Assembly (NCBI GenBank): GCA_044868005.1
Contig: JBIOVX010000147.1
Location: forward strand, 1 to 64,000
Length of the DNA stretch: 64,000 nt
Direction: 5' to 3'
Source of the DNA: DATARR01 sp044868005
Lineage (GTDB): Bacteria > Acidobacteriota > Thermoanaerobaculia > Multivoradales > UBA5704
Of this stretch, positions 16,390-25,214 are shown piece by piece. A program made the position numbers and the translations under genes. The stretch's first letter is position 1; every line of letters starts with the position of its first letter. The notes under the pieces are model-generated. The model saw only the letters and a program-made list of their open reading frames with translations. It had not been told where the DNA came from and made no database searches.

Positions 16390-17092
16390 CCGACTTCTTG
16401 CGCAGCCGCAGGTTGAGCATCTCCACGAAGATCGAGAAGCCCATGGCGAAGTAGACGTAGCCCTTGGGGATGTGGAAGTCGAGCCCTTCGGCGATCAGCG
16501 ACATGCCGATGAGGAGCAGGAAGGCGAGGGCCAGCATCTTGATCGTGGGATGGACGGTCACGAAGTCGCCGATGGGGCCCGCGGCGAGCATCATGATGCC
16601 GACCGCCACGACGACGGCGGTGACCATCACCGCGAGCTCGTTGGCCATGCCGACGGCGGTGATCACGGAATCGAGGGAGAAGACGATGTCGAGCAGCAGG
16701 ACCTGGATGATGACGGAGGCGAACGAGGCGGCCACGCGCGCGCTCGCGTGCCCCTCTTCGCCCTCCAGGCGCTCGTGGATCTCGCGCGTGGCCTTGAAGA
16801 GGAGGAAGAGGCCGCCGACCAGGAGGATGAGGTCGCGGCCCGAGATCCCCTGCCCGAGCACGGTGAAGAGCGGCGAGGTCAGCTTCACCATCCAGGCCAG
16901 CGAGGCGAGCAGGCCGATGCGCAGAAACATGGCGAGCCCGAGCCCGATCCGGCGCGCCTTCGGCTGCTGAGCTGGGGGCAGCTTGCCGACGAGAATCGAG
17001 ATGAAGATCACGTTGTCGATACCGAGCACGACCTCCAGCACCGTCAGCGTCAGGAGTGCGATCCAACTTTCGGGTTGAGTCAACCAGTCCAT
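16355..17092 (-). CDS. TerC family integral membrane protein
   Basis: 245 residues, about seven transmembrane helices. The family hallmarks are visible: LTVLEVVLGIDNVIFISILVGKLP in the first helix and LLLDIVFSLDSVITAVGMANE in the central one, the paired acidic GIDN and SLDS motifs of TerC/YoaE/YceF proteins. Members are linked to tellurite resistance and to metal (manganese) export for exoenzyme metalation. The gene stands alone on the minus strand, divergent from apaG and overlapping the YfhO-like gene at its 3' end. Confidence 0.93.
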   Translation of the reverse strand: MDWLTQPESWIALLTLTVLEVVLGIDNVIFISILVGKLPPAQQPKARRIGLGLAMFLRIGLLASLAWMVKLTSPLFTVLGQGISGRDLILLVGGLFLLFKATREIHERLEGEEGHASARVAASFASVIIQVLLLDIVFSLDSVITAVGMANELAVMVTAVVVAVGIMMLAAGPIGDFVTVHPTIKMLALAFLLLIGMSLIAEGLDFHIPKGYVYFAMGFSIFVEMLNLRLRKKSVKPVDLREPYV

Positions 17093-17160
17093 GGCGATCC
17101 TCCCTCACCCTCCGGGGAGAGCGGGATTGTAACCCGGACGCCGGCCGCGCTCATGAGATA

Positions 17161-17556
17161 ATGCCCGCCAGCGTGAGCGATACCACGACCCGTGGCATCC
17201 GGATCCAGGCCGAGAGCTACTACGACGAGGATCGCAGCTCTCCCGAGGAGAATTATTACTTCTTTGCGTATCAGGTGCGAATCTCGAACGTCGGCGGCGC
17301 CACCGCCCAGCTCGTCAGCCGCGACTGGTACATCACCGACGGCAACGGCGACACGCAGCGGGTGCAGGGACGCGGCGTCGTCGGCGAGCAGCCGGTGCTC
17401 GCGCCGGGCGAGGCCTTCGAGTACACCAGCTTCTGTCCCCTGCCGACTCCAGTCGGCACGATGCACGGCTCCTACCGCATGGTCCTCGAAAGCGGCGAGA
17501 GCTTCGAAGCGGAGATCGCCCCGTTCTCGCTCGCGGTGCCGCACGCGGTGAACTGA
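17161..17556 (+). CDS. apaG: ApaG domain protein
   Basis: 131 residues covering the whole ApaG fold: TRGIRIQAESYYDEDRSSPEENYYFFAYQVRISN, then LVSRDWYITDGNGDTQRVQGRGVVGEQPVLAPGE, and the closing GTMHGSYRMV. ApaG is an Ig-like beta-sandwich protein tied genetically to Co2+/Mg2+ resistance and Ap4A metabolism in enterobacteria; its molecular activity is not settled. The start is the ATG at 17161, just after the divergent terC promoter region. Confidence 0.92.
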   Translation: MPASVSDTTTRGIRIQAESYYDEDRSSPEENYYFFAYQVRISNVGGATAQLVSRDWYITDGNGDTQRVQGRGVVGEQPVLAPGEAFEYTSFCPLPTPVGTMHGSYRMVLESGESFEAEIAPFSLAVPHAVN

Positions 17557-17586
17557 GGCCCGCCGTTTGCAGCGCCTCGCCCCTGC

Positions 17587-18669
17587 ATGGCGAGGACGAG
17601 GCCCGACCGCATCGAAACCGCCGCCGTTCCAGCCGAGGTTCTGGAGGCGGAATTCCCTGCCGTCGAGCTGCCCATCCGTCCGCCCTATCCACCCATGGAG
17701 GCGCGGTCGGCCGAACGCATCCCCGGCGGCGAGGGCTGGCTCTATGAGCCGAAGTGGGACGGCTTCCGCTGCCTCGCCTTCCGGCGAGGCAGGACGGTGG
17801 CCCTCCAGTCCAAGAGCGGCCAGCCGCTGGACCGCTACTTCCCGGAGCTGACCGCAGCCTTTCTCGGCTTGCCGGTGACCGCGTTCGTCCTCGACGGCGA
17901 GATCGTCATCCGGGGGAAGAGCGGCCTCGACTTCGATGCCCTGCTGCAGCGCATCCACCCCGCCGAGAGCCGCATCCGCAAGCTCGCGCGCGAGACCCCG
18001 GCGAGCTACTACGCCTTCGACCTTCTGGTGGACACCGGGAGGAAATCGCTGATCGATCTGCCGTTGGGGAAGAGGCGGCAACGATTGGAAGAGCTTTTCG
18101 GGAAGCTGGAGCAATCAGCCTCCGTCATCCTTTCGCCCGCCACGCCGGACCGCAAGGCCGCCGAGGGCTGGATGCGGGAGCTGGGAACCCGCGGGCTCGA
18201 TGGCGTGATCGCCAAGCGTGCGGATTCGCCCTATCTCTCGGGTGACCGCAGCGCCATGGTCAAGGTCAAGCGGCTGCGCACGGCGGACTGCGTGGTGGGC
18301 GGCTTCCGCTGGGCCCAGAAAGGGGGAAAGATCGGCGGCAAAATCGGCTCGCTGTTGCTCGGCCTCTACGACGAGGCGGGCCTGCTCGACCACGTCGGCT
18401 TCTCTTCCAGCTTCACCGCGGAGGAGCGCGTGGAGCTCGAGCCGATCCTGCTGCCTCTGCGCGAGCCGCCCGGCTTCACCGGCAAGGCGCCGGGCGGTCC
18501 CAGCCGTTGGGCGCAAGGGCGTTCCACCGAATGGGAACCGGTGCGGCCGGTGCTCGTCTGCGAGGTCCGCTACGACCACTTCTCCGGCGGCCGCTTCCGC
18601 CACGGCACCAAGTTCCTGCGCTGGCGGCCGGATAAAAAACCCGAGCAGTGCACGTTCCAGCAGTTGTAG
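17587..18669 (+). CDS. ATP-dependent DNA ligase (LigC/LigD ligase-domain type)
   Basis: 360 residues. Motif I is EPKWDGFR with the adenylated lysine at about residue 56; further nucleotidyltransferase motifs are VLDGEIVI, YYAFDLLVD, GLDGVIAKRADSPY and MVKVKRLR. A C-terminal OB-fold follows (KIGSLLLGLYDEAGLLDHVGFSS to VCEVRYDHFSGGRFRHGTKFLRWRPDK). It seals nicks with ATP, and ligases of this size act in bacterial non-homologous end joining or base excision repair; no Ku or LigD polymerase gene is in the window. The stop TAG is the first TAG of the palindromic element at 18665-18749. Confidence 0.92.
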   Translation: MARTRPDRIETAAVPAEVLEAEFPAVELPIRPPYPPMEARSAERIPGGEGWLYEPKWDGFRCLAFRRGRTVALQSKSGQPLDRYFPELTAAFLGLPVTAFVLDGEIVIRGKSGLDFDALLQRIHPAESRIRKLARETPASYYAFDLLVDTGRKSLIDLPLGKRRQRLEELFGKLEQSASVILSPATPDRKAAEGWMRELGTRGLDGVIAKRADSPYLSGDRSAMVKVKRLRTADCVVGGFRWAQKGGKIGGKIGSLLLGLYDEAGLLDHVGFSSSFTAEERVELEPILLPLREPPGFTGKAPGGPSRWAQGRSTEWEPVRPVLVCEVRYDHFSGGRFRHGTKFLRWRPDKKPEQCTFQQL

Positions 18670-18749
18670 GGGCGGCCCTATGTGGCCGCCCTGGGCGGGG
18701 ACGGTCTGCGTTCACCAAGACAGGGCGGCCACATAGGGCCGCCCCTACA
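18665..18749. repeat. Perfect 29-bp inverted repeat, dispersed palindromic element
   Basis: Arms 18665-18693 and 18721-18749 are exact reverse complements (beginning TGTAGGGGCGGCCCTATG), separated by 27 nt. The element fills the gap between the convergent ligase and OPT genes, supplies the ligase stop codon at 18667-18669, and ends 3 bp from the OPT stop. It is the best-preserved copy in the window. Confidence 0.9.
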
Positions 18750-18752
18750 GGT

Positions 18753-20789
18753 CTACATCATCGCCACCGGCGGCGCCGGCTCGTCGGGGCTCCCCGCGTT
18801 CGCCAGCGGAATCCGCACCAGCAGGAAGGCGATGAGGGCCATCACCACGAGCCCGAAGATGTAGGACGGGTTCTTGAAGATCTCCGGCAGCGGCCATTCG
18901 AAGAAGTTGAAGGCCGCGACCACCAATCCCATGAGCGCCTCGCCGGCGATCAGCCCCGAAGCGACGAGCACGCCGACGTTTTCCACGCGTGCCCTCTGGG
19001 CTTCGTTGAAGCCCTTGCGCTCCCGCATGGAATCGGTCAGCCAGCGGATCATGCCGCCGACGAAGATCGCGAAGGTCGTGGCGAGCGGCAGGTACATGCC
19101 GACGGCGACGAGCATGGGGCTGCGGACCCTGAGCAGGATCATGGCCACGCCCATGAGAACGCCGACCACGACGAGGGCCCAGGGCATGTTCCCTCCGACG
19201 ATGCCCTGGGCGAGGGACGCCATCAGGCCGGCCTGCGGCGCGGGGAGCTGAGGGTCGCCGAAGCCGATGCCGCCGGCCTTGATGTTGCCGACGTGGAGGA
19301 CCATCACCGGGAAGAACATCACGAGGCTCGCGCACACCACCGCGATCAGCTCGACGATCTGGATGGTCCGCGGCGTGCCGCCGAGGATGTAGCCGACCTT
19401 GAAGTCCTGGAGCAGCTCGCCGGCCACCGCGGAAGAGACGCAGACCACGGCCGCCACCCCGAGCACCGCCACGACGCCGCTCGTTCCGGAGACGCCGAGC
19501 GACACCATCAGCAAGGCGGCGATGATCAGCGTCGAGAGCGTGAGGCCGGAGATCGGGTTGTTCGAGGAGCCGATCAGGCCGACGAGGTAGCCGGAAACGG
19601 TGGCGAAGAAGAATCCGGCCAGCAACATCACGATGGCGGCCACGATGGCCCCCATCACCAGACCGGACATGTAGACGTAGAGGAAGACCATGAGGACGAA
19701 GACGACGGCGATGAGGGAGAAGACCGTGCGCGAGCTCATGTAGCGCTCGGTACGCCCGACCGTCGTCTCGTGCGCCGCCTTCCCCTTGATCTCGGCGAAG
19801 GCCCGGGCGAGCCCGCCGAACAGGTTCTTCCGCATCCGGTACAGCGTGTACGCCGCGCCGACGAGCATGCCGCCGACGGCGATCGGCCGCACGATGAAAC
19901 GCCAGACGAGGCCCACTTGGCCGGCCCAGCCTTCGGCCTCCGCTCCCGGCGGGAGGAAGCCCTGGATCTCGGGCCCGAGCAGGAACATGAGGAGCGGCAC
20001 CATGAAGCCCCATGCGAGGACGCCGCCCGAGAAGTTGAGCGCCGCCAGCTCGGGACCGATGATGTAGCCGACGCCGATGTAGGCCGGGCTCACGGTGGGC
20101 GCCGCGAAAGTGGTGACGCCTCCGGCGCTCAGCGCGGGAGCGTCGGCGGCGGCTCCCAATCGCACTTTACTCAACCCAAGGGCGCCTATCCGGACCAGGA
20201 AATCCTTGTCCGGCGCAAAAAGCTTGAAAACTCCGAGGATGTAGATCAGCGCGCCAAAGCCCATGTTGTAGAAGAGGTACTTGGCAGCCTGGGCGCCGCG
20301 CTGCCCGGCCTTGTGGATCTCCCCCGCGGCCACCGACTCGGGGAACGGCAGCTCGCGGTCCTCGACCATCACGCGGCGCACCAGCGAGACGAAGAGGACG
20401 CCGAGAACGCCGCCGACCAGCATCAACGCCGTGGATTTCCAGTACGCATCCTTCGGGGTGAAGGATGGCCATACGCCGGCGATGACGAAGGCCGGCAGGG
20501 TGAAGATGGCGCCGGCCGCGACGGACTCGCCGATCGAGCCGGCCGTCCGCGCGATGTTCTCTTCGAGGATGGATCCCTTCCAAATGCGCAGGACCGCCAT
20601 GCTGATCACCGCGGCCGGATAGGTGGCGGCGATGGTCACTCCCGCGCGCAGGCCCAGATAGGCGTTGGCGGCCCCGAGCACGAGCGTCATCAGGAGGCCG
20701 GGGATCACGGCGCGGAGCGTGAACTCCGTCATCGAAACCGTTTCGGGAACGAAGGGTTGATGGCGAGGTCCGGCAGCCGGTTCGGCCAA
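18753..20789 (-). CDS. OPT family oligopeptide transporter
   Basis: 678 residues with roughly 14-16 hydrophobic helices. The start is TTG 20789, supported by AAGGAGG 6 nt upstream. The N-terminus (TEFTLRAVIPGLLMTLVLGAANAYLGLRAGVTIAATYPAAVISM) is typical of bacterial OPT transporters, as is SNNPISGLTLSTLIIAALLM near the middle. The family imports oligopeptides, or metal chelates in plants, by proton symport; the substrate is unknown here. Between the helices near residue 190 is an inserted stretch (APDKDFLVRIGALGLSKVRL). Confidence 0.92.
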   Translation of the reverse strand: MAEPAAGPRHQPFVPETVSMTEFTLRAVIPGLLMTLVLGAANAYLGLRAGVTIAATYPAAVISMAVLRIWKGSILEENIARTAGSIGESVAAGAIFTLPAFVIAGVWPSFTPKDAYWKSTALMLVGGVLGVLFVSLVRRVMVEDRELPFPESVAAGEIHKAGQRGAQAAKYLFYNMGFGALIYILGVFKLFAPDKDFLVRIGALGLSKVRLGAAADAPALSAGGVTTFAAPTVSPAYIGVGYIIGPELAALNFSGGVLAWGFMVPLLMFLLGPEIQGFLPPGAEAEGWAGQVGLVWRFIVRPIAVGGMLVGAAYTLYRMRKNLFGGLARAFAEIKGKAAHETTVGRTERYMSSRTVFSLIAVVFVLMVFLYVYMSGLVMGAIVAAIVMLLAGFFFATVSGYLVGLIGSSNNPISGLTLSTLIIAALLMVSLGVSGTSGVVAVLGVAAVVCVSSAVAGELLQDFKVGYILGGTPRTIQIVELIAVVCASLVMFFPVMVLHVGNIKAGGIGFGDPQLPAPQAGLMASLAQGIVGGNMPWALVVVGVLMGVAMILLRVRSPMLVAVGMYLPLATTFAIFVGGMIRWLTDSMRERKGFNEAQRARVENVGVLVASGLIAGEALMGLVVAAFNFFEWPLPEIFKNPSYIFGLVVMALIAFLLVRIPLANAGSPDEPAPPVAMM

Positions 20790-20839
20790 GGTGGCCTCCT
20801 TTCGAAGAATTCGCGGCGGATGCTAGCACAGAGGCGTTG

Positions 20840-23290
20840 CTAGGAAGCGGGCTCCAGCCGCAGCCGGTGCACGGCGGGACCGGGGAGGAAGGGGGTGGCT
20901 CTTCCTTCCTCCCAAGCCTCGTGGCCCTTGCGATAGTACGGCGAGAGCGGGTGACCGCTCTGGCCAACGGGCATGTGGAAGTAGCCCGCCTCCTCGTGGC
21001 CGGGGGAGACCGCCAGCCGTTCCGAGGCGCTGTACCTCAGGCCCTGCACCCGCGGCATGTCTTCATCGCCCGGGATCTGCCGGGACGGCACGTCGAGCCA
21101 GCGGCCGAGGAAGGGCACGGCCCGGCTCAGGGGATGCCGGATGTGCGTCGCATTGCGCTCGCCCCAGGTGCGGTCGGCCAGGTTCGCCCCCTGCCTGGCG
21201 TAATAGTCCAGCAGGGCGTCCACGGCGGCGAGGAGCTGCTCGTCCCAGCTCTCGAGCTTCGGATCGAGGAGATGGGCCGGGCGCTCGGTGACCAGCCGCC
21301 AGAGCGGCCCCTCGAACTGCTCGGTCGGCCCGAAGCGCTCCTCCTCCGGCACGTTTCCTTGTCCGGTGAGCGCGGTGAAGACCTGTTCCTCGAGAAAGCT
21401 CCGGAAACCGCGCACGGCGCGGTAGGCCACCGAGTCGATCGAGGCGCGGCCGGTCCAGGTGGTCTCCACCAGCCGCCGCAGCTCCCGGCGTCGCGCATCG
21501 GCGGCCACGGCTTGCGGCGTCAGGGCGCGCAGCAGCACGCCGCGCCAGCGGTCCAGGAAGAGAGCGCGGTCGTCGAGCTGGATGGCGAGCAGGTCGCGCG
21601 GCGTCGCCTTCTCCAGCTTCCTCAGATCGTCCCGGATCTGCCGGGCGCGCGCTCCCAGCATGTAGCCGCCGTCGCCGATCTTCGCCAGCATGCCGCCGTC
21701 CACCGCGCGGGCGTTGGCGGTCCAGACCCGTCCTTCCGGCGGATCCACGATGCGAGGGACTTCCTCGGGCGCCAGCCAGCCGTCCCAGCGGCGGGAGCCG
21801 TCCGCCCAGGAGGTCGGAATCCGGCCGTCGAAGCCCACCCGGCGCGGCATACGGCCGATGATCGTCCAGCCGATGCGGCCCGTCTCGTCGGCCACCACGA
21901 AGTTCTGCGGCGGGATGCCGGAACGGTTCGCCACCGCCATCGCCTCTTCCAGCGTGCGCGCTCTCTCCAGATGGCCGATCTCCAGGTTGACAGCCTCGGG
22001 ATGGTGGGCGGTCCAGGCGAGGACGCGAAGGCGGCCGAGATGATCCTTGTCGATGACCGGACCCCAGATCGTCTCCTTCACCTCCAGCGTCTGGTCATCG
22101 CCGCCCTTGACGCGGATTCGCTCGTTCACCGTCACGAAGCGTTGCGGGCCTTCCGGCGTGCGATAGGTGCCGGGATGCCGCGGGTCCGTCTCCAGCACCA
22201 CGAGATCCGTCCAGTCGCCGTAGCTGTTGGTGAATCCCCAGGCCACGTGGCCGTTGCTGCCCACGGCTACCAGAGGCGCGCCGGGCAGCGTCACGCCCGT
22301 CATGCGCATGCTGCCGCCGGCACCGTCCGGGCGGACCACCGAGACCCGATACCAGGTGTTCGGCACCTGGATTCCCAGGTGCATGTCGTTGGCGAGCCAG
22401 GCGCGGCCGTCCGCCGTATGGCTGGCGGCCACCGCCCAGTTGTTGCTGCCGATGCCCGGGATTTCCTCGATCTCACCCTGGCCCCCGCGGGCCGCTCGGT
22501 GCGGTTTCCGCAGGTCGAAAACTTCGGGTCCAGGGATGGGCGGCTGCGCGAACGCCTCGCCCACCAGCGGCGCGTCCCACTCGGTGCCTGGCGGCGCCAG
22601 GAACTCGAACATCTCGCGCGGCAGGGTGTCATGGAGGATTCCCAGGTTCGACTCGCGCCGGCCGGTCTCGTCGTTCAGCTCGAAGAACATGGCGTAGACG
22701 GCCAGGATCGAATCCTCCGGCCGCCACGGGGCGGGATCCGCGCGCAGGAGCAGATACTCGAAGGGCTTCTCCTCCAGCGCCGCCAAGCCGGCGTTCACCC
22801 CCTCGGCATACGCGGCGAGCAGCGCCCGGTCCTCCGCGGAAGCACCCGCCGTCACCCGGCGTGCCACGTCGCGGAAGCGATGGACGCGGTGCTGGCGGTC
22901 CGTCTCCACCGCCGCCCCACCGAAGACCTCCGCCAGCTCGCCCGCCGCCTGGCGGCGCAGCAGGTCCATCTGAAAGAAGCGGTCCTGGCCGTGAAGGAAC
23001 CCTAAAGCCCGCGCGGCGTCGATCCGGCCGGCGGCGCGGATCGTCGGCACCCCGAGATCGTCCCGTTCCACGTCCACGGGTGCGGAGAGCCCGGCGAGCG
23101 CCCGCTTGCCGTCGAGCTGCGGCAGGCTCGCCTGCATGCGGCTGCGGAACCAGAATCCGCCGGCCAGCAGGAGAAGGACTCCAAGGACAACAAGGACCGC
23201 CAAGAACAGCGCCAAGCGGCGCAGCACGCGGCGAGGCCGGCGAACGGCGACGGGCGCGGCGGGTTCGGGGAGAGGCAGAGGCTGGGCCAT
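20840..23290 (-). CDS. Penicillin acylase family protein (Ntn hydrolase)
   Basis: 816 residues. A proline-rich, basic N-terminus leads to one membrane helix or uncleaved signal (LALFLAVLVVLGVLLLLAGGFWF, residues 26-48). The alpha subunit region contains DDLGVPTIRAAGRIDAARALGFLHGQDRFFQMDLLRRQAAGELAE. The autoprocessing site and catalytic serine is Ser282 in GIGSNNWAVAAS, which becomes the N-terminus of the beta subunit. Family members deacylate beta-lactams, N-acyl-homoserine lactones or other amides; the substrate is not predictable. It lies 50 bp upstream of the OPT gene on the same strand, which could move amides or peptides into the cell. Confidence 0.92.
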   Translation of the reverse strand: MAQPLPLPEPAAPVAVRRPRRVLRRLALFLAVLVVLGVLLLLAGGFWFRSRMQASLPQLDGKRALAGLSAPVDVERDDLGVPTIRAAGRIDAARALGFLHGQDRFFQMDLLRRQAAGELAEVFGGAAVETDRQHRVHRFRDVARRVTAGASAEDRALLAAYAEGVNAGLAALEEKPFEYLLLRADPAPWRPEDSILAVYAMFFELNDETGRRESNLGILHDTLPREMFEFLAPPGTEWDAPLVGEAFAQPPIPGPEVFDLRKPHRAARGGQGEIEEIPGIGSNNWAVAASHTADGRAWLANDMHLGIQVPNTWYRVSVVRPDGAGGSMRMTGVTLPGAPLVAVGSNGHVAWGFTNSYGDWTDLVVLETDPRHPGTYRTPEGPQRFVTVNERIRVKGGDDQTLEVKETIWGPVIDKDHLGRLRVLAWTAHHPEAVNLEIGHLERARTLEEAMAVANRSGIPPQNFVVADETGRIGWTIIGRMPRRVGFDGRIPTSWADGSRRWDGWLAPEEVPRIVDPPEGRVWTANARAVDGGMLAKIGDGGYMLGARARQIRDDLRKLEKATPRDLLAIQLDDRALFLDRWRGVLLRALTPQAVAADARRRELRRLVETTWTGRASIDSVAYRAVRGFRSFLEEQVFTALTGQGNVPEEERFGPTEQFEGPLWRLVTERPAHLLDPKLESWDEQLLAAVDALLDYYARQGANLADRTWGERNATHIRHPLSRAVPFLGRWLDVPSRQIPGDEDMPRVQGLRYSASERLAVSPGHEEAGYFHMPVGQSGHPLSPYYRKGHEAWEEGRATPFLPGPAVHRLRLEPAS

Positions 23291-23328
23291 GAATCGTCTC
23301 CTGGGCTGGGCGCTCTAGTCTACGCTGG

Positions 23329-23364
23329 TGTCCTTGCTGTCTCCGCTGTCCCTGTTGTCCTTTC
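23329..23364. repeat. Four tandem 9-bp units (TGTCCNNGC-like)
   Basis: Four consecutive 9-bp units starting with TGTC (23329, 23338, 23347, 23356) fill part of the 97-bp gap between the divergent penicillin acylase and UbiD genes. The unit differs from the 21-bp arrays elsewhere. Confidence 0.55.
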
Positions 23365-23387
23365 TGCGGCTATACACTCTCCCCGCC

Positions 23388-25214
23388 ATGTCCGCCGCCA
23401 CCTTTCCGGACCTCCGCGCCTTTCTCGACCAGCTCCGCCGCGACGGCGATCTCGTCACCGTCGAGGCGCCGGTGGACGCCCGCCTCGAGGCCGCCGAGAT
23501 CCACCGCCGGGTGATCGCCGCCGGAGGGCCGGCCCTCCTTTTCACCAACGTCAAAGGCGCGGACTTCCCCCTGGCCACCAATCTCTTCGGCACGCAGCGC
23601 CGGGCCGAGATGGCGTTCGGCCAGCGGCCGCAACGGCTCATCCGCCGGCTGGTCCAACTCGCCGAGACGCTCCTGCCGCCCACTCCCGGCAAGCTCTGGG
23701 ACGCTCGCGATGTCGCCCGCGAAGCACTGCGGATCGGCTCCAGGCGTCGGACCTCCGGACCTGTCACCGAAGTCGTCACCTCCGACGTGCGGCTCGATCG
23801 CCTGCCCGTCCTCACCACCTGGCCGGAGGACGGCGGTCCCTTCATCACCCTGCCGCTGGTCTACACCGAGCATCCGGACGGCAAGGGTCACAACCTCGGC
23901 ATCTACCGCCTTCACGTCTACGACGAGCGCACCACCGGCATGCATTGGCAGATCGGCAAGGGTGGGGGCTTTCACTACGCGGTGGCCGAAACGCGGGGAC
24001 AGGATCTGCCGGTAACCGTCTTCCTCGGCGGACCGCCGGCGCTGATCCTCGCCGCCGTCGCGCCGCTGCCGGAGAACGTCCCGGAGCTGGTGCTCGCCTC
24101 GCTGATCGCCGGCGAGCGCCTGAAGCTCGTCGCGCCCGGCCCCGGCTCGCGTCCGCTCGTGGCCGCCGCCGAATTCGCGCTGATCGGCAAGGTGCCGCCG
24201 CGCGTTCGTCATCCGGAAGGACCGTTCGGCGACCACTACGGTTATTACTCGCTCCAGCACGACTATCCGGTTTTCCAGGTGGAGAGGATCGCCCACCGGC
24301 GCGACGCGATCTATCCGGCGACCGTCGTCGGCAAGCCCCGCCAGGAGGACTTCTACATCGGCGACCTCCTGCAGGAACTGCTCTCGCCGCTTTTCCCCAT
24401 GGTGATGCCCGCTGTCGAGCAGCTCTGGTCTTACGGCGAAACGGGTTATCACTCGCTGGCGGCGGCGATCGTCAAGCAGCGCTACAAACGGGAGGCGATG
24501 GCCTCCGCGTTTCGCATCCTGGGAGAGGGCCAGCTCTCCCTCACCAAGTTCCTCCTGGTGACGGACCGTTCTGTGAACCTGAAGGATTTCCCGGCGACGC
24601 TCGCCCACATCCTGGAGAGAACCCATCCCGAGACCGATCTCTACGTCTTCGCCAACCTCTCCATGGACACGCTCGACTACACGGGACCACGGGTCAACGA
24701 AGGCTCCAAGGGAGTCTGGCTCGGACTGGGGGATCCGGTGCGCGATCTGCCGCGCGGCTTCACGGCGCCCGAGACGCCGCAGGGTCTGACGGACGCGCAC
24801 GTCTTCTGCCCCGGCTGCCTGGTCGTGGGCGGGCCGTCATACCAGGACGATCCCGGTGCCGCCGCCCGCTTCGCAGCCCATCCCGCCTTTGCCGGCTGGC
24901 CGCTCGTCGTGCTCACCGACGAGCCCCGCCGCGCCGCCGCGAGCCCGATCAACTTTCTATGGACTACCTTCACCCGTTTCGAGCCCGCGGCGGACATCCA
25001 CGCCGCCGGCGTCGAAGTGCTGCGGCACCACCTCTCTTACCGCGCGCCCATCCTCATCGACGCTCGCCTGAAGCCCGGATTCCCCAAGGAGCTCTTCGCG
25101 GACGAAGAGACGGCGGCGACGGTCAGCCGGCGATGGAAGGAGTATTTCCCGGCGGGAGGAGTGGAGATGGGGGATTCGGGGACGGGGCACCTCACGGCGC
25201 CGCCGGCATCTTGA
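23388..25214 (+). CDS. UbiD family decarboxylase, menaquinone biosynthesis type
   Basis: 608 residues from the ATG at 23388 (upstream codons are intergenic repeat). The protein is a prenylated-FMN-dependent UbiD-type decarboxylase: LATNLFGTQRRAEMAFG near the N-terminus, PEGPFGDHYGYYS at the active site, and a C-terminal FLWTTFTRFEPAADIHAAGVE...PILIDARLKP that I associate with the futalosine-pathway menaquinone decarboxylases (SCO4490-like) rather than ubiquinone UbiD. Length (~600) also fits that group. The second active-site acidic residue is Asp (EGPFGD) where Fdc1/UbiD have Glu. The 3' end overlaps the convergent protease gene by 23 bp. A menaquinone role would fit a bc complex in the same window. 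Confidence 0.88.
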   Translation: MSAATFPDLRAFLDQLRRDGDLVTVEAPVDARLEAAEIHRRVIAAGGPALLFTNVKGADFPLATNLFGTQRRAEMAFGQRPQRLIRRLVQLAETLLPPTPGKLWDARDVAREALRIGSRRRTSGPVTEVVTSDVRLDRLPVLTTWPEDGGPFITLPLVYTEHPDGKGHNLGIYRLHVYDERTTGMHWQIGKGGGFHYAVAETRGQDLPVTVFLGGPPALILAAVAPLPENVPELVLASLIAGERLKLVAPGPGSRPLVAAAEFALIGKVPPRVRHPEGPFGDHYGYYSLQHDYPVFQVERIAHRRDAIYPATVVGKPRQEDFYIGDLLQELLSPLFPMVMPAVEQLWSYGETGYHSLAAAIVKQRYKREAMASAFRILGEGQLSLTKFLLVTDRSVNLKDFPATLAHILERTHPETDLYVFANLSMDTLDYTGPRVNEGSKGVWLGLGDPVRDLPRGFTAPETPQGLTDAHVFCPGCLVVGGPSYQDDPGAAARFAAHPAFAGWPLVVLTDEPRRAAASPINFLWTTFTRFEPAADIHAAGVEVLRHHLSYRAPILIDARLKPGFPKELFADEETAATVSRRWKEYFPAGGVEMGDSGTGHLTAPPAS

